From NCBI GenBank assembly GCA_963781265.1, contig CAWAFH010000018.1:1-64000 (forward strand): DNA of 64,000 bases, written 5' to 3'. The DNA is from WHSW01 sp963781265 (lineage in GTDB: Bacteria > Actinomycetota > Thermoleophilia > Solirubrobacterales > 70-9). Below are positions 18,529 to 28,000 of the stretch, in pieces (the first letter of the stretch is position 1; each line of letters starts with the position of its first letter). A program made the translations under genes and the position numbers. The notes under the pieces are model-generated. The model was not told the DNA's origin. It made no database searches and was given only the letters and a program-made list of their open reading frames with translations.

Positions 18529-19335
18529 CTAGTCCCGCCGCGCTCGCAGCGAGTAGATCAGCGGCAGCTTTGGCTTGCCCTCGGGCTGGCGGTAGGTGCC
18601 GTCAGCTGCGGGCTGCAGGAACGGCCAGCGGGGGAAGAGGGTGTAGTCGTGTTCGCTGAAGAGCTCGATTCGCAGGCCGGCGCCGAGCACGGCGCCGAGG
18701 ACCTCGGAGATCGGGTGCGCCCACTCGTGGGTCGCGTTGCTCGCGGTCCGCGCCTCGAGGTCGGCGTAGGTGCCGCCGTCGTCCTCGAGCCTGAGGCCGG
18801 CAGGGTCGTGGAAGTAGTCGTAGGCGACGCTCAGGTCCTCGTCGGCGAAAACGTCGGCGAAGGGGTGGAACTCGGCCAGGTACAGAATCCCGCGATCGGC
18901 CAGCACGGAGGTGAGGACCTGCGCCCATCGGGTCAGATCGGGGAGCCAGTTGAGCGCCCCGAGCCCGGTGTAGACGACGTCGAAGCGCTCGCCGGCGAGC
19001 GCCGCCGGAGCGTCGTGAAGGTCGGCGGCGACGAAGCTGCCGTCGAGCCCGGTCTCGGCCGCGAGCTCGTTGGCGGCCGCGACCGCGGGCTCAGAGAAGT
19101 CGAGCCCGACGACCGATGCCCCGCGCCGCGCCCAGGAGAGCGAATCGAGGCCGAAATGACACTGCAGATGCAGGAGCCGCTTGCCGGCCACGTCGCCGAC
19201 CTCCTCGATCTCGAACGGCCTCAGCGAACTGGCGCCGCCCTTGAAGCCCTCGACGTCATAGAAGTCGCTGGCGGTGTGGATCGGAACCCGCTCGTCCCAC
19301 CACGTGCGGTTGAGCTCGCGATGTTCTTCGCGCAC
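18529..19335 (-). CDS. SAM-dependent methyltransferase (class I)
   Basis: 268 residues. The class I fold is clear: motif I is LLHLQCHFGLDSLSWARRG, a variant E/D-x-G-x-G with CHFGLD, followed by VVGLDFSEPAV and the acidic loop VAADLHD. The substrate is unknown; close relatives are annotated only as class I methyltransferases. The start is GTG 19335, whose G is the last base of the mrp stop codon (TAGTG), so translation is probably coupled to the upstream mrp gene. Confidence 0.85.
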   Translation of the reverse strand: MREEHRELNRTWWDERVPIHTASDFYDVEGFKGGASSLRPFEIEEVGDVAGKRLLHLQCHFGLDSLSWARRGASVVGLDFSEPAVAAANELAAETGLDGSFVAADLHDAPAALAGERFDVVYTGLGALNWLPDLTRWAQVLTSVLADRGILYLAEFHPFADVFADEDLSVAYDYFHDPAGLRLEDDGGTYADLEARTASNATHEWAHPISEVLGAVLGAGLRIELFSEHDYTLFPRWPFLQPAADGTYRQPEGKPKLPLIYSLRARRD

Positions 19336-20504
19336 TAGCCCTGGACCTGGACGACCGGAAGCGCGGTGCCACTCAGCGGCGGTGGCGCCGGAGCGGTCGG
19401 CGTCTCGGCCTGCATCACCGGCAGCTCCTGCGGAGTCGCGGCGATGATCCCGCGCGCGGCCTGGCGGATGGCCACCGAGGCGGGTGCGTCCGGGTCGCTC
19501 AGCACGAGCGGCTCGCCGGTGTCGGCGTGCACGCGCAGGTCCTCGGAGAGCGGCACCTTGCCGAGCAGCGGCACGTCGAGCTCATCGGCGAGCAGCTGGC
19601 CGCCGCCCTCGCCGAAGATCGTGAAGCGCTGCCCGTCGGGGGTCGTGAAGCCGGACATGTTCTCGATCACGCCGAGCACCTCGAGGTCGACCTTGCCGGC
19701 CATGTCCGCGGCGCGCCGGGCGACCGACTGGGCCGCGGGCTGGGGCGTGGTGACGACGACCACCCGCGCCTGCGGGAGCAGCTGGGCGAGGGTCATCGAG
19801 ACGTCGCCGGTGCCCGGCGGCAGGTCGAGCAGCAGGTAGTCGAGCTCCTCCCAGGCGACGTCCTCGAGGAACTGCTGAATCGCCTTGTGGAGCATCGGGC
19901 CGCGCCAGACGACCGCCGCGTTCGATTCGAGGAAGAAGCCGATCGACATCACCTTGATCCCGGCCGGGTTGAGCATCGGCAGGATCTTGCGCTCGGCGTT
20001 GACATCCGGCTTGCCGTCGACTCCGAGCATGCGCGGGATCGAGTAGCCGTAGACGTCGGCGTCGAGCGCGCCGGCGGTCTTCCCCTCGGCCTGCAGCGCC
20101 GCCGCGAGGTTCGCGGTCATCGTCGACTTGCCGACGCCGCCCTTGCCGGAGGCGATGCAGATCACGTTCTTGACCGCGGCGAGCGCGCCCTCGGGTAGCC
20201 CGCCGGGGCGACCGAGCGCCTGCTGGAGGCGGCCCTTCTCGTCGTCGCTGAGCACATCGAAGCCGACCCCGACCTCGGTGACGCCGTCGAGCGCCGCGAC
20301 GTTCGAAGCGACCGCCTGCTGGAAGTGGTTGCGGATCGGGCAGCCGGCGGTGGTCAGCGAGACGACGACCTCGACCTTGCCGGTCTCGAGGATCTCGATC
20401 GAGCGCACCATGCCGAGGTCGACGATCGACCGCCGCAGCTCGGGGTCGATGACGGCGCGCAGCGCCTCGGTGACCTGATCCTTCGTCGGCATGGGTTCAT
20501 TCAA
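19335..20504 (-). CDS. mrp: Mrp/ApbC-type iron-sulfur cluster carrier ATPase with N-terminal MIP18 (DUF59) domain
   Basis: 389 residues. An N-terminal DUF59/MIP18 domain (VIDPELRRSIVDLGMV, with a cysteine in TTAGCPI) is followed by a ParA/MinD-type P-loop ATPase (CIASGKGGVGKSTMT). The switch region is LLDLPPGTGDV. These proteins carry Fe-S clusters to target apoproteins. The CxxC pair found near the C-terminus in many Mrp homologues is replaced here by FTTPDGQ, as in other actinobacterial members, so cluster ligands must come from elsewhere. The tail is Pro/Ala-rich. It is co-transcribed with the methyltransferase. Confidence 0.93.
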   Translation of the reverse strand: MNEPMPTKDQVTEALRAVIDPELRRSIVDLGMVRSIEILETGKVEVVVSLTTAGCPIRNHFQQAVASNVAALDGVTEVGVGFDVLSDDEKGRLQQALGRPGGLPEGALAAVKNVICIASGKGGVGKSTMTANLAAALQAEGKTAGALDADVYGYSIPRMLGVDGKPDVNAERKILPMLNPAGIKVMSIGFFLESNAAVVWRGPMLHKAIQQFLEDVAWEELDYLLLDLPPGTGDVSMTLAQLLPQARVVVVTTPQPAAQSVARRAADMAGKVDLEVLGVIENMSGFTTPDGQRFTIFGEGGGQLLADELDVPLLGKVPLSEDLRVHADTGEPLVLSDPDAPASVAIRQAARGIIAATPQELPVMQAETPTAPAPPPLSGTALPVVQVQG

Positions 20505-20617
20505 GCAGGCGGCGCGCCGAAGCGGGGGACGTGCCGCGAGTTTCAGGGACGTTGCCGGACCAGGCCGGTGAAACCGCCCCGAGGGCCCCGGGAGCCACGC
20601 TCTAAAGTGGGCCCAGG

Positions 20618-22321
20618 ATGCCGGTCCCCGCGCTGCTAGCCGTTGATGCCGAGCCCGAGTTGGCCAGCGTCGAAAGAGAGCTGCGCGGCCGCTACGAAGG
20701 CAGCTACCGGGTCATCTGCACCGCCGCGCCGGACGAGGCGCTGGCCACGCTCACCGAGCTGTCGGATGCCGGTGAGGAGGTCGCCTTGGTCTTGGCGGCG
20801 CATTCCTTGTCGGAGCCCGGGGGCGACGTGCTCGAACGCGCGCATCAACTCCACCCGCATGCCAGGCGGGGCCTGCTGGTCGGTTGGGGTGAGTGGGGCG
20901 ATGTCACGACGGCGAAGGCGATCTTCGACCTGATGGCGCTGGGGCGGATCGACTACTTCCTGCTCAGGCCGGCGGTCTCACCGGACGAGCTGTTCCACCA
21001 TGCGATCTCGGGATTTCTGCTCGAGTGGACCGAGGCTCGCCGCATTGCACCGCACACGGTCCGCATCGTGGGCGATGCCTGGGCTGGCAGAGCGCACGAG
21101 CTCAGGCAGACCCTGCAGCGGTGTGCGATCCCGCACGCCTTCTACCTGACCGATTCCCCGGACGGACGCAGCGCGCTTGCCAAGGCAGGGGCCGAGGCCG
21201 AGCCACCGTGCGTGATCCTGCCGGACGGCAAGGTCCTGAACGACCCCACGAATCGGGAGATCGCCGACGCCACCGGCGCCTCCATCGATCATGAGGGGAA
21301 GGATTACGACGTCGCCATTCTCGGGGCCGGACCCGCGGGCCTCTCGGCGGCGGTCTACTCCGCCTCCGAGGGCCTTGACACGCTGGTCGCGGACGAGGGC
21401 GGCATCGGAGGGCAGGCCACCTCCAGCTCGCTGATCCGCAATTACCTGGGCTTCCCGCGTGGCATCAGCGGGCGCCGGCTTGGACAGCAGGCGTACGAGC
21501 AGGCATGGGTATTTGGCGCCAGGTTCAGCTTCATGCACAGGGCGACCGACATCGGTCGCGTCGGTGACCGGCTGGTGGTGACGCTCACTGGCGATCGGCG
21601 CGTGTTCGCACGGGCGGTGATCTTGGCGATGGGCGCCGAGTACCGCAGGTTGGACGTCCCAGCGCTCGAGTCGCTGCACGGCGCGGGGGTGTTCTACGGC
21701 GGGCCCGCTTCGGAGGCTCCCGCGATGGCCGGCAAGGATGCCTACGTGGTCGGGGGCGCCAACTCAGCGGGCCAGGCGGCGTTGCACCTGGCCGACTTCG
21801 CCCGCCGGGTCACGCTCGTGGTGCGAGCCCAGTCCCTGAGTGCCCGCATGTCGCACTACCTCGTGCAGGAATTGGAGGCCGCGCGGAACGTTGATGTGCG
21901 GCTGGGCACCGAGGTCGTCGGTGGCGGGGGCGACGGGCGCCTTCAGTACCTGGAGCTGCGCGGCGATCCGACCGAGAAGCACGAGAGAGTCGCCGCCGAC
22001 GGCCTCTTCGTGCTCGTCGGCGCCCGGCCGCGCACCGAGTGGCTGCCGGAACAGATCGCGAGGGACCCGCAGGGGTTTGTGCTCACCGGCCCAGACCTCG
22101 CCGACGATCACCGCTGGCCGCTCGAGCGCCGGCCGTTCTTGCTGGAGACCAGCATGCCGGGCATCTTCGCCTCCGGCGACGTACGGCACGGTTCCGTCAA
22201 GCGCGTGGCCTCCGCGGTCGGGGAGGGATCGATCTCGATCCAGCTCGTGCACGGCCTGTTCGATGCTGTCCGGATGCAAGCCGCCGAGTCGGCCGTGCAG
22301 CCGGCGCCGCCCCTGCGGTGA
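20618..22321 (+). CDS. Fused receiver-like/thioredoxin-like/thioredoxin-reductase-like flavoprotein
   Basis: 567 residues in three parts. Residues 1-130 have a response-regulator-like fold, but the phosphoacceptor position that reads ADQ-x-MP in the family is AAHSLSEP here, so it cannot be phosphorylated normally. About 145-225 is a thioredoxin/glutaredoxin-like segment without an active CxxC. About 230-560 is a pyridine-nucleotide flavoprotein with FAD motif AILGAGPAGLSAAVY and NADPH motif YVVGGANSAGQAA. The redox CxxC of true thioredoxin reductases is absent (GGPASEAP at that place), which is usual for this fused family. It probably oxidises NADPH for an unknown acceptor. The ATG at 20618 fits the domain start. 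Confidence 0.88.
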   Translation: MPVPALLAVDAEPELASVERELRGRYEGSYRVICTAAPDEALATLTELSDAGEEVALVLAAHSLSEPGGDVLERAHQLHPHARRGLLVGWGEWGDVTTAKAIFDLMALGRIDYFLLRPAVSPDELFHHAISGFLLEWTEARRIAPHTVRIVGDAWAGRAHELRQTLQRCAIPHAFYLTDSPDGRSALAKAGAEAEPPCVILPDGKVLNDPTNREIADATGASIDHEGKDYDVAILGAGPAGLSAAVYSASEGLDTLVADEGGIGGQATSSSLIRNYLGFPRGISGRRLGQQAYEQAWVFGARFSFMHRATDIGRVGDRLVVTLTGDRRVFARAVILAMGAEYRRLDVPALESLHGAGVFYGGPASEAPAMAGKDAYVVGGANSAGQAALHLADFARRVTLVVRAQSLSARMSHYLVQELEAARNVDVRLGTEVVGGGGDGRLQYLELRGDPTEKHERVAADGLFVLVGARPRTEWLPEQIARDPQGFVLTGPDLADDHRWPLERRPFLLETSMPGIFASGDVRHGSVKRVASAVGEGSISIQLVHGLFDAVRMQAAESAVQPAPPLR

Positions 22322-22328
22322 CCGAAAA

Positions 22329-22360
22329 GCGATCGGCCGGCGGTGAGGCCGGCCGATCGC
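22329..22360. terminator. Strong hairpin after the flavoprotein gene, without T-run
   Basis: GCGATCGGCCGGC (22329-22341), GGTGAG loop, GCCGGCCGATCGC (22348-22360): a perfect 13-bp stem directly after the flavoprotein stop. No T tract follows, so it could act as a GC-type terminator or mRNA end stabiliser, and it also faces the convergent gene at 22452. Confidence 0.55.
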
Positions 22361-22451
22361 GGGAGGAGAGGTTGCGCTTCTGCCCGCGAGTAATGGTGCG
22401 GACAGATTCACCGAGCTCGCCACCTCTCGAGGCGGCCCGGGTTAAGCGGTG

Positions 22452-22934
22452 CTACGAGAGGGCCGGGACCCGCTCCTGCACGGCCGTGCGAGCCTTCTTC
22501 AGCTGGATCTCGGCCTCGCGGCGGTTCTCCTTGACGGCCTTCTCGACCTCGCGGCGACGGCTCTTGACCTCGCGCTCGACCTTGGTCCGCGTGGAGCGAA
22601 CGCGCTGGTTGGCCTTGCGGCGCGCCTGGCCGCCACGGCGCTCGAACTTGTTGAACTCGCGGGTGACCTGGGTGCGCAGGCTCTTGAGCTCGCGCTCGCG
22701 CTTGGCGTCGGTCGACCACGGCTCGATCGCGTCCTCGACGCGGTCGCGCAGGGTCAGGGCGGCGCCGACGGGCACGTCGACGGCGCGCTCGACGGCCGAA
22801 ACGGCGATCGAAACGGCGCCGTGGCGGGCCTTGGTGACGCCCTCCTTGACCTGAGCCGTGTCGCTCCGCGGCGTGCTCGTGGTCCTGGGACTCGTCTTCG
22901 TGGTGCTGGTGGTGTTCTTGGCGGTGGTGGCCAT
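22452..22934 (-). CDS. Lys/Arg-rich helical protein, histone H1-like composition
   Basis: 160 residues. The first 30 are Thr/Ser/Lys-rich and disordered-looking. A middle hydrophobic helix follows (VSIAVSAVERAVDVPVG). The remainder is a highly charged, heptad-like helix with many Arg/Lys pairs (for example KANQRVRSTRTKVEREVKSRRREVEKAVKENR). Composition suggests a nucleoid or polyanion binder or an apolipoprotein-like coiled coil; the family is common in this group of actinobacteria but has no assigned role that I know of. The ATG at 22934 begins the basic tail. It is bracketed by two long hairpins and appears to be a single-gene unit. Confidence 0.75.
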   Translation of the reverse strand: MATTAKNTTSTTKTSPRTTSTPRSDTAQVKEGVTKARHGAVSIAVSAVERAVDVPVGAALTLRDRVEDAIEPWSTDAKRERELKSLRTQVTREFNKFERRGGQARRKANQRVRSTRTKVEREVKSRRREVEKAVKENRREAEIQLKKARTAVQERVPALS

Positions 22935-23048
22935 GATGGTCTCAACCCCTCGTGTCTCGTAAGTTCCTTACAACTAATGATGTTCACTCTAGCAAAGCGA
23001 ACACCTGTTTGTACTCCGGCGGGCGCGCCGGGTTACACGCGCCGACGG

Positions 23049-23095
23049 CCGACGGGTTGATAACGCCAGAGGGGGCAACGTTTTCAACCCGTCGG
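23049..23095 (-). terminator. Long hairpin at the end of the DUF2342 metalloprotease gene
   Basis: 17-base arms 23049-23065 and 23079-23095 (CCGACGGGTTGATAACG against CGTTTTCAACCCGTCGG, one mismatch) with a 13-base loop. The stop codon of the metalloprotease lies within one arm. There is no T-run, but position at the gene end suggests termination or 3' end protection. Confidence 0.6.
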
Positions 23096-24172
23096 CGACG
23101 GGGCGGCGCTGCGTTCGAGCCAGCGCTCGGGGTCCAGGAGCTCGGCGGCGCTCGGCAGGCAGTCCGGCGAGCTCCACAGGGTGTGCAGCGCTGCGTCCCC
23201 GCCGGCAGCGGCGATCGCATCGCAAAAGGCTTTGCCCTGCTCGTACTGGCGCAGCTTGACGTCCATCCCGAGCAGCCTCGCGAGGAGCTCGCCGAGCCCG
23301 CCGCGCCGGCCGCGGCGCTCGTCGAGCCGGGCCCGGAGGGCGAGCAGCTCACCGCCCTCGTCGGCGGCGCAGGCGTCCATCACGTGCTCCGCGTGCCCCT
23401 CGATCACCGACATCGTCGCCTGGAGGCGGTCGAGCCGCGCGCGCTGCTCGGGGCGCGCGAGCGCCCGCGCGAGCTCCCCGCGCAGCAGCGAGCGGACCAG
23501 CTCGCGCGGCTCGCGCAGGATCCGCCTGCCGAGCGCCGCGAGGCTCTGCGCGTCGAACCCGGCGGCCGCGTCGTCGATCAACCCGGCGGCAAGGGCCCGC
23601 ATGTGCGGAGCCAGCCACTCGACCCGCTCGAACTGGATCACGTGCGTGGTCTCGTGCAGTGCGACCCAGTGGAGGAAGAGCTCGCGCTCGGCGCCGAGCT
23701 CTGCCCGGGCGCGGTCCATGTTCTCGCCCACGATCAGCAGCCTGGCCGGGCGGGGCGGGCCGATCAGGGCGATGTCGTACTGACCGAGGACGCGGCGCGC
23801 GGCGTAGCCGGCTGCGACGCCGACCTCGGCGCCGAGGGCCGCGCCGACGGCCGCGCGAGCGATCGCTCCGAGCGGGCCGGGCAGGCGGAGGTCGCCGGCG
23901 ATGGAGCGCTCGAGCGGCGCGGAGGCGTCCGCGAGGGTCGCGAGCGCGTTCGCCGCCCACCCGCGGCGATCCACGAGCTCGGCCGACGGCGGGGATGCGA
24001 CCTCGCCGAGGCCCGCGTAGGCTGCCGCGCTCCCGATCGCTCGCTCGCACGCACGCGCGATCTCCGCCGCGGTGTAGGGGTCGGGGACCGCGGCCCCGCC
24101 GCGGCCGGGCACGCCCGCGATCACGGCCGCGGCGGCGCGCTCGCCGACGCCCCAGTCGACGATCCCGCTCAC
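23084..24172 (-). CDS. DUF2342 zinc-dependent metalloprotease-like protein
   Basis: 362 residues with the zincin motif HETTH (in WVALHETTHVIQFERVEWL) and a downstream EGHAEH that can supply a third zinc ligand, as in the DUF2342 family. The family is widespread in actinobacteria and annotated as zinc-dependent metalloprotease or coenzyme F420-associated; its substrate is unknown. There is no signal peptide, so it is likely cytoplasmic. The gene overlaps the upstream phosphatase-like gene by four bases (ATGA), indicating one operon. Confidence 0.85.
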   Translation of the reverse strand: MSGIVDWGVGERAAAAVIAGVPGRGGAAVPDPYTAAEIARACERAIGSAAAYAGLGEVASPPSAELVDRRGWAANALATLADASAPLERSIAGDLRLPGPLGAIARAAVGAALGAEVGVAAGYAARRVLGQYDIALIGPPRPARLLIVGENMDRARAELGAERELFLHWVALHETTHVIQFERVEWLAPHMRALAAGLIDDAAAGFDAQSLAALGRRILREPRELVRSLLRGELARALARPEQRARLDRLQATMSVIEGHAEHVMDACAADEGGELLALRARLDERRGRRGGLGELLARLLGMDVKLRQYEQGKAFCDAIAAAGGDAALHTLWSSPDCLPSAAELLDPERWLERSAAPSPTG

Positions 24173-25035
24173 GCCGAGCCCGCGGCCGCAGCGCGCTGCA
24201 CGTCGAGCAGGGCGCCGAGCATCTCGTCGTCGAGCCCAGCCGCGATCGGGAACCGCTCGTCGAGATCGAGCGCCACCTCGCCCGCCAATCGCGAGCCGAA
24301 CTTGAGCGAGGCGCCGGCCTCGTGCGCGATCAGCTGGGCGGCGGCGACGTCGACCGAGCGGCTCGGCCGCGCGCTGAGCATGCCGTCGAAGCGCGCCGCG
24401 GCGACGTAACAGAGGCTGATCGCGAGCGAGCCGACCGCTCGGCAGCGGTACGCCTTGCCCTCGAGCCCGGTGACGATCGGCGAGATCAGCTCCGGCTTGG
24501 TCGCCTCGAGCCCGACGACCTCGAGCCCGTAATCGGGGCCGATGGCCGTCAAGGGCTCGCCGTCCAGCGTCGCGCCCGCGTCCCGGACGGCGACGAAGTC
24601 CTCGTCGGCGCCGAAGTCGTGCACGAACGCGAAGTCAACGTCTCGCATCGTCGACCCGGAGGCGACGGCGATGCTGAGGGCGAAGCTGGGCATTGTCCGG
24701 CGCGCGTTGAGCGAGCCGTCGATCGGGTCGATCACCACCCGGGCCGGCTCCGAGCCGTCGCCGAAGAGCTGCTCGCCGCGCTCCTCGGAGATCGCCGTGA
24801 AGCGGGCCCCCTGCGCATGCAGCGCCTCGAGTTCGGCGAACACGATCGCCTCGGCGTCGCGGTCGATCACCAGCGTGCGATCGCCGCCCTCGCCGACGCC
24901 GACGTATTCGGTCCGCGCGCTGATCGAGCGAACGCGCGCGAACAGCTCCGCCTGGGCTGAGACCATCCGCCGACAGGCCTCGAGCCAGGCGTCGACGGGC
25001 GCTCCCGCGGCTTGGGTGACGGCCATGCGGGCCAT
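24169..25035 (-). CDS. Inositol-monophosphatase-family phosphatase
   Basis: About 288 residues. The metal-binding signature VIDPIDGSLNARR and upstream ISEERGEQ (the E-E position) identify the IMPase/FBPase-like superfamily; the C-terminal D-x-A-A-A-Q motif (DVAAAQLIAHEAG) is present. It removes phosphate from a small sugar or inositol phosphate with Mg. Three clustered starts are possible (GTG 25044, ATG 25035, ATG 25026); I chose the middle one without strong evidence. It is divergent from the helicase gene with almost no gap, so their promoters must lie inside each other's coding regions or overlap. Confidence 0.88.
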   Translation of the reverse strand: MARMAVTQAAGAPVDAWLEACRRMVSAQAELFARVRSISARTEYVGVGEGGDRTLVIDRDAEAIVFAELEALHAQGARFTAISEERGEQLFGDGSEPARVVIDPIDGSLNARRTMPSFALSIAVASGSTMRDVDFAFVHDFGADEDFVAVRDAGATLDGEPLTAIGPDYGLEVVGLEATKPELISPIVTGLEGKAYRCRAVGSLAISLCYVAAARFDGMLSARPSRSVDVAAAQLIAHEAGASLKFGSRLAGEVALDLDERFPIAAGLDDEMLGALLDVQRAAAAGSA

Positions 25036-25052
25036 GCTAGACACTGGTCTCG

Positions 25053-28000
25053 GTGGCTCCCGAGGCTCAGACCGCGACTGACGGCCAGCGCGCCGTCGCC
25101 GCCCACGCCGCCGGGCCCCTGCTGGTCCGCGGCGAGGCCGGGTCCGGTCGCACCGAGGCGCTGGCGCTGCGGCTCGAGGCGCTGGCCCAGCGCGGGGTGC
25201 GCCCCGAGCACGTCCTCGTCCTCGCTCGCTCGCGGGCCGCCCGAGCTCGGCTGCGCGATCGCGCCGAGATCCTCCTCGACCGCCCGCACGAGGAGCTCTG
25301 GATCCGCACCTACGAGGAGGCCGCCGAGGAACTCCTGCGCGAGTACTCGACCGAGGCCGGGCTCGACCCGTTCTTCACGACGGTCGCCCCCGCCGACCGC
25401 CTCGCGATCCTGCTCGACCGCCTCGAGGACCTGCCGCTTCGCCGCCATGAGATCCGCGGCAACCCCGCCGGGCTGCTGGCGCGGCTGCTGCGCCGGATCG
25501 ACCTCTTGAAGACCGAGGCGGTGACGCCGGCGTCGCTGCGCGACTGGGCGGTGGCGGCGGAGCGAGCCGCGACGACCGCGGCCGAGCGCGAGCGCGCCGA
25601 GCGCGAGATCGAGTTCGCCGACCTGTTCGCCCGCCACGATCGGATCCTGCGTGAGGCCGGCAGCCTCGACGCCGGCGACCTGGTGCTCGAGGTCGGCAAG
25701 CTCCTCGCGAACCGCGCCGACGTCGCCGCCGAGGTCGGCGAGCGGTTCGTGCACGTGCTCGCCGACGAGCTCGAGGACGCCGGCGCCGCGCACCGCGCGG
25801 TGCTCGAGGCGGTCGGCGCCCACGGAAACATCGTCTGCACCGGCGACCCCGCCCAGGCGACGCGCCGCTTCCGCGGCGCCGGCGAAGCGGCGATCGAAGC
25901 ATTCCTCGCCGCCCATCCCGACGCCGCGGAGATCGACCTCGGCGCCTCGCTGCGGGCTCCGGCGGTAACCAGGTTCTGGCGCTGTGAGAACGACCGCGCC
26001 CAGGCTCAGGCCGTCGCGCGCGAGATCGAGCATCTGCTCGCCGCCGGCGAGGTGCGGGCGGAGCGCATCTGCGTGATCGCCGGGTCCGGCTGGCGCGAGG
26101 GGCGGCTGGTCGCCGCCGCGCTCGAGGAGCGCAGCGTCCCGTTCCGGTTCGCCGGCGACGCCGCCTTCTTCCAGCGCCCCGAGGTCCGCGACGTGCTGGC
26201 CTGGCTGCGAATGCTCGCCGACCCCGGCGACGCCGCGGCCGTCGTGCGCAGCCTCACGCGGCCACCGGCGGCGTTGCGGTCGGTCGACCTCGCGAAGGTG
26301 ACGACGATCGCCCGGCGGCGCAAGCTCGACATGATCTCGGCGCTCGAGGCTGCGCTCGAGAGCCCGCAGCTGCCGCCCGAGGCCCGCGACCGGATTCAGA
26401 CCTTCCTCCGCCTGCACCGCGCGGCGTCCAACGCGCTCGAGGGGATGCGGGCCGACGTGTTCGTCCGCCGCCTGATCGAGCGGGTCGGCCTTCGCCGCCA
26501 CCGCCTGTTCGCGGCCAGCCCCGAGACCGCCGAGCGGCTCGTCAACCTCTCGCACCTCGCCGAGCTCGCCGCGGACTGGTCGCGGCGCGAGCCGCGCGGC
26601 TCAGTGCGCGACTTCGTCCGCCACCTGAGCGCGGTCGCCGAGGCCGGCGACGTCCAGGACGACGACGCGGACCCGCCGATCCCGGGCGCGGTGATGGTCG
26701 CCGAGCCGGCGCAGGTCAAGGGCCTGGAGTTCGACCACGTGTACCTGCTCGGGCTGCGCAGCGGCGCGGTCGCCTCGCGGCCGTGGGAGGACGCTTGGAT
26801 CCCCGAGCCGCTGCTCGCCGAGCCGCTGCCACAGCCCGGCGACGAGCTCACCGCGGAGCGCCGGCTGATGCTCGCCCACGTCGCGATCACTCGTGCCCGG
26901 CTGGCGCTCGTGATGTCCTGGCCGGACAGGCCCGAGCAGGGGCGGACCGTGCCATCGCGCATCTATCGGGCGGCGCGCGAGGCGAACGGTGCCGACGAGG
27001 AGCTCCACGAGGAGGAGCTGTTCGGGCCGGCCGAGGGGTTGCACTCCACTTACCGGATGCTGCGCGACGAGGTCCTCGAGGCCTCGTGGAAGGCGGGCTC
27101 GGCGATCTCCGAGATGCGCCTCGACACCGCCGAGGATGTCAACGGCGCGGTCGCTCGCTACCTGGAGCTGATCAAGCTCGCGGCGCTCCTGCAGAGCCCC
27201 GGGTCGGAGCCGGCGCCGGAGGCGATCGACGCGATCAACGAACTGCTCGGTCGGGTCGCGAGTCCCGAGCAGCGGATGGAGATGGACGCCTCGGCGCTCG
27301 ACGATTATGTGATCGGCGAGGAGCGCGAGCGCGACGCCCGGCGCGCGCAGGTGGCGGCGCGCCGCGAGCCCTCGCTCGAGCAGTTCCTGCCCCGGCGCAA
27401 GGGCGGCGACGGCCTCGGCCTCTCGGCCACCGACATCGACCTCTATCGAACCTGCCCGCTGAAATACAAGTTCGCTCGGGTCTTCGCGATCCCGCAGGAG
27501 CCGACGATCAACCAGCGCTTCGGGATCCTCATCCACCAGGTCCTCGACCGCTTCCACGCCGAGGAGATGCGCGCTCGCGCCGGCGCCTCGGAGCCCTACT
27601 CGGCAGCCCCCGGTGACCTCGATCGGCTGCTGGGGCTGTTCGAGGCCGGCTGGCGGCGTCAGGGCTTCGGCGCCTCCGACGACGAGCTTCAGTACCGCGA
27701 CCGCGCGGTCGCGGCCCTGGCCCGCTACCACGAGCGCCAAGCGCACAACCGCTCCGAGCCGGTGTGGCTCGAGCGCTCGTTCAGCTTCGCGATCGGGCCG
27801 CACCAGCTGCGCGGCCGCGTCGACCGCGTGGACCGGCTGCCCGACGGGGGCTACGAGGTGATCGACTACAAGACCGGCGACCCGGGCTCGGGCCCGAAGC
27901 TGACCGGCGACGTGCAGCTCGCTCTCTACCGGCTCGGCGCCCGCGAGGCCTGGCGGATCGACGCCGAACGCGGCAGCTACTGGTACGTGCTCGCCGACGA

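Noticed and set aside
22952..24409. A 485-residue plus-strand frame antisense to the DUF2342 gene
   Set aside because: The minus-strand zincin has HETTH and family sequence; the plus frame is a shadow.
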